From Gemmatimonadota bacterium (GTDB lineage: Bacteria > Gemmatimonadota > Gemmatimonadetes > Longimicrobiales > Gaopeijiaceae), in NCBI GenBank assembly GCA_021295815.1, contig JAGWBQ010000004.1, forward strand, positions 96,527 to 160,526: a DNA stretch of 64,000 nt, given 5' to 3'. Position numbers and translations under genes: made by a program. Numbering within the stretch: the stretch's first letter is position 1; every line of letters starts with the position of its first letter. Below the pieces are notes generated by a model. That model was not told the origin of the DNA and did not search any database. It saw only the letters and a list, made by a program, of their open reading frames with translations. Of this stretch, positions 61,878 through 64,000 are shown in pieces.

Positions 61878-62047
61878 GCCCGCGCAAGGGGAACCTGCGG
61901 GAGAGACGGAGTTACGTGGACCCGGAGACCGCTGCGAAGCCCGGCCGTCGCCTGCCGCTACCCAATTCGACTTCGGGGGTATCTCTGCGAGACCGCCGGT
62001 GTAGTCGGGAGTCGCGCGTCACATCGGAGCCCAAGGAGAAGCAGTGA
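61874..62047 (+). CDS. Possible 57-residue linker ORF between hflX and pdxJ
   Basis: The ORF starts at GTG 61874, within the hflX stop, and its TGA (62045-62047) overlaps the pdxJ GTG start. It fills the 166-base space exactly and overlaps both neighbours by four bases. The predicted protein is basic (about a quarter Arg/Lys), without membrane segments or known motifs. The Shine-Dalgarno of pdxJ (AAGGAG) lies inside it. Translation is plausible, but nothing in the sequence shows function. Confidence 0.3.
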   Translation: MSPRKGNLRERRSYVDPETAAKPGRRLPLPNSTSGVSLRDRRCSRESRVTSEPKEKQ

Positions 62048-62766
62048 GGTTATTCGTCAACGTCGATCACGTGGCGACCGTCAGAGAAGCCCGGCGCACC
62101 GACGAGCCCGACCCCGTCAGGGCGGCGGTCCTGGCCGAGATCGGAGGCGCGGACGGCATCACGGTGCATCTGCGGGAGGATCGCCGTCACATACAGGACT
62201 ACGATGTCGAGGTCCTCATGCGCACGGCGGTGAAGCCCGTCAACCTCGAGCTCGCCGTCGAGCCCGGCATGGTCGAGCTCGCCCACTCCTGGCGGCCCGC
62301 CAAGGCCACCCTGGTTCCCGAAAAGAGGGAGGAGATCACCACCGAAGGCGGTCTCGACCTGGGCTCCCCCGACCGAATCCGGGCCGTCGAGCGCGCAACC
62401 GCTCGCCTGCAAGGGGCGGGCATCCAGGTTTCGCTCTTCATCGATCCCGCCGAGGCCGCCATCCAAGCAAGCGGCGAGGTCGGCGCCCGCGCGGTAGAAC
62501 TCCATACCGGCGAGTACGCGAACGCCTCCGGAGCCGCGCGGACCGCCGAGCTCGAACGCCTTCGCCGAGCTGCGCGGGCGGCACGCGAGTTCGGATTGAT
62601 CGTCCACGCCGGCCACGGCCTCACCTACGTGAACGTCGCCCCGGTGGCAGCAATCCGCGAGATCGAGGAGCTCAACATCGGCCACTCGATCGTTTCACGG
62701 TCGGTGATGCACGGAATGAAGTCAGCGGTCGAGGACATGAAGTCGATTCTGACTCGGTCGGACTAG
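62044..62766 (+). CDS. pdxJ: Pyridoxine 5'-phosphate synthase PdxJ
   Basis: A 240-residue TIM-barrel enzyme that condenses 1-deoxyxylulose 5-phosphate with 3-amino-2-oxopropyl phosphate, forming pyridoxine phosphate. Conserved: [68 protein letters not shown] and [17 protein letters not shown], followed by [19 protein letters not shown] 62044 has AAGGAG upstream. PLP from this pathway would serve Alr in the same window. Confidence 0.96.
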   Translation: MRLFVNVDHVATVREARRTDEPDPVRAAVLAEIGGADGITVHLREDRRHIQDYDVEVLMRTAVKPVNLELAVEPGMVELAHSWRPAKATLVPEKREEITTEGGLDLGSPDRIRAVERATARLQGAGIQVSLFIDPAEAAIQASGEVGARAVELHTGEYANASGAARTAELERLRRAARAAREFGLIVHAGHGLTYVNVAPVAAIREIEELNIGHSIVSRSVMHGMKSAVEDMKSILTRSD

Positions 62767-62781
62767 GGCGCCCGGACTGCC

Positions 62782-63921
62782 GTGGAGGCCGACGCACAGA
62801 CTCGACTGTCGACCGGACGGTCCGTTGCCGGTATCGTCGGGGCGTGTCTCGCTCTGGCCGTCGGCGGGTTCTTCATGTGGTGGGCTCTTCGCCAGGTCGA
62901 TCCCGCCGAGGTGTGGAACGCGATCCGGGGAGCGCACGGCGGACTCCTCGTCGCAGCCGTCGCGGTGGCCACCTCCGGCTTCTTCCTGCGCGCGCTGCGC
63001 TGGCGGGTCCTGCTGGAGCCGGTCTCCACGGGCGTCGGGCTCGGTCCGCTCTTCGCTGCGGTCGCGGTCGGTTTCATGGTCAACAACATCTTCCTGTGGA
63101 GGCTGGGCGAGATCGCGCGCGCGTTCGTCCTAGCCAAACGGAGCTCGGTCAGCTTCGCCTCCAGCCTAGGGAGCCTGCTCGCCGAGAGAGTCCTCGACAT
63201 GCTGACGCTCTTCGTCTTCCTCCTCGTTCCTCTCGCTCTAGCTTCCTTCCCCACCGACGGGGTGCTCGCCACCGGCACGGGGGGCAGGCTCTTCCGGGGC
63301 GGACTCGCGGCGCTGGGTCTGGCCGGGCTGGCGACGGCGCTTCTGGTCCTCTTCCCCCGGCTTGTGCGCGGCGTCGTCGAGGTGGGGGTCGGGTTTTTGG
63401 GCGGCGGACCGCTGCGGGATAGGGTGACGGGAGCGATCCTGGGTGCGCTCGGCGACTTCCTGGGGGCGATGAGCGGCCTCCGAAGTCCGGGCGTCCTCGC
63501 CCGTGCGACCGGATGGAGCTTCGCGATCTGGGGTTGGAGCGCCTACGCCTTCTATCTGGGGATGAAGAGCTTCGGGATCGACACCGGCTGGGTATCCGCG
63601 CTCTTCACTCAAGCGACGGTGGGATGGTTCGCGGCCATCCCCGGTCCTCCCGGCTTCGTGGGCAACTTCCACGCGGCGGTCAAGTTCGCGCTAGCCGACA
63701 CTTGGGGCGCCGACCCCGTAGGAGTGCTCGGGCTCGCCTTCGGCTTGCACTTGGGCGGATGGATCCCGATTACGGTGATCGGTCTGGCGTACGCGGCTCG
63801 ATTCGGACTCGTGCGCCGCGGAGGGCTGCAAGGCCTGCGTTCGAGTCGGACCGAAGAGGCTCGGGCCGAGACGGGATGCGCGGAGGATTCGCCCGCAGGC
63901 GAGCTCTCCGGAGGAGGGTGA
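62782..63921 (+). CDS. YbhN/UPF0104-family membrane protein (LPG synthase TM-like)
   Basis: A 379-residue polytopic protein starting at GTG 62782. About eight membrane segments are visible, with FFMWWALRQVDPAEVWNAI at the start, then FFLRALRWRVLLEP, FMVNNIFLWRLGEIARAFVLAKRSSVSF and SLLAERVLDMLTLF. These match the lysylphosphatidylglycerol-synthase transmembrane family (UPF0104), whose members move or modify lipids; the catalytic LPG domain is absent. The region GWFAAIPGPPGFVGNFHAA is the family's conserved Gly-Pro loop. It precedes ispE by one base. Confidence 0.88.
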   Translation: MEADAQTRLSTGRSVAGIVGACLALAVGGFFMWWALRQVDPAEVWNAIRGAHGGLLVAAVAVATSGFFLRALRWRVLLEPVSTGVGLGPLFAAVAVGFMVNNIFLWRLGEIARAFVLAKRSSVSFASSLGSLLAERVLDMLTLFVFLLVPLALASFPTDGVLATGTGGRLFRGGLAALGLAGLATALLVLFPRLVRGVVEVGVGFLGGGPLRDRVTGAILGALGDFLGAMSGLRSPGVLARATGWSFAIWGWSAYAFYLGMKSFGIDTGWVSALFTQATVGWFAAIPGPPGFVGNFHAAVKFALADTWGADPVGVLGLAFGLHLGGWIPITVIGLAYAARFGLVRRGGLQGLRSSRTEEARAETGCAEDSPAGELSGGG

Positions 63922-63922
63922 T

Positions 63923-64000
63923 ATGCATACGCGCACCGTCTCCGTGCTTGCTCCGGCCAAGATCAACCTCACCCTGTACGTGCTCGATGGAAGAGAAGAC
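63923..64000 (+). CDS. ispE: 4-diphosphocytidyl-2-C-methyl-D-erythritol kinase IspE, 5' end only
   Basis: Only 26 codons are inside the window. MHTRTVSVLAPAKINLTLYV followed by LDGRED matches the N-terminus of IspE (APAKINLxLxVxGxREDGYH), a GHMP kinase of the MEP isoprenoid pathway. GGAGGAGGG upstream of ATG 63923 is a good ribosome site. The rest of the gene lies beyond the right edge. Confidence 0.85.
   Translation, partial: MHTRTVSVLAPAKINLTLYVLDGRED

Noticed and set aside
1..64000. tRNA, rRNA, CRISPR arrays, insertion sequences or attachment sites
   Set aside because: I found no cloverleaf-like sequence, regular spacer-repeat pattern, transposase or flanking duplication by reading. A tRNAscan or Infernal run would be decisive.

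Overview
The window is about 64 kb of dense, very GC-rich bacterial DNA. Its diderm character is clear: lipobox and twin-arginine signals, beta-barrel proteins, LapA and CcmB/C/D proteins, and a meso-diaminopimelate-type MurE. The gene order and families (mraZ to ftsZ cluster, plant-type LRR lipoproteins, an Npt1/Npt2-like carrier, frequent GTG/TTG starts and ATGA/GTGA overlaps) fit Gemmatimonadota best. That assignment is inference; no rRNA is present to confirm it. I see no tRNA or rRNA gene, insertion sequence or CRISPR array.

1-5.9 kb (mostly minus strand): a truncated nucleotide-carrier-like transporter, a Tat-exported NAD(P)-dependent epimerase-like protein, a zincin metallopeptidase, a possible tiny Tat lipoprotein, an SDR with His at the catalytic Tyr position, a DinB-family protein and an acidic lipoprotein. 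The best find is at 3141-3368 on the minus strand. It is a complete SelW/Rdx-family redox protein whose CxxU active site uses an in-frame UGA, with a SECIS-like hairpin just downstream. Normal gene calling would miss it.

6.0-12.2 kb (plus): a lipoprotein cytochrome c, a Tat-exported flavin amine oxidase, an acyl-CoA ligase coupled to a 4HBT thioesterase, and a secreted TPR protein ending in a strong intrinsic terminator.

12.6-35.5 kb (plus): the division and cell-wall cluster mraZ-rsmH-ftsL-ftsI-murE-murF-mraY-murD-ftsW-murG-murC-ftsQ-ftsA-ftsZ, mostly with overlapping start and stop codons. It continues into an M23 peptidase lipoprotein, a VWA-like membrane protein, ftsY and recG. murB and ddl are absent from the cluster. 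Upstream of mraZ lie a candidate promoter and several inverted and direct repeats.

35.6-54 kb (plus): asnS, a 1259-residue LRR plus zinc-protease lipoprotein, a D-2-hydroxyacid dehydrogenase, mazG, alr, a lipoprotein/outer-membrane protein pair, miaB, a LapA-like protein, comEC, heme-export genes ccmB-ccmC and a 35-residue ccmD, and a YjbH-like barrel protein.

54-64 kb (plus): recA, alaS, a small orphan, a FabG-like SDR, a CCA-adding enzyme/poly(A) polymerase, hflX, a possible 57-residue linker ORF, pdxJ, a YbhN-like membrane protein, and the start of ispE at the window edge.
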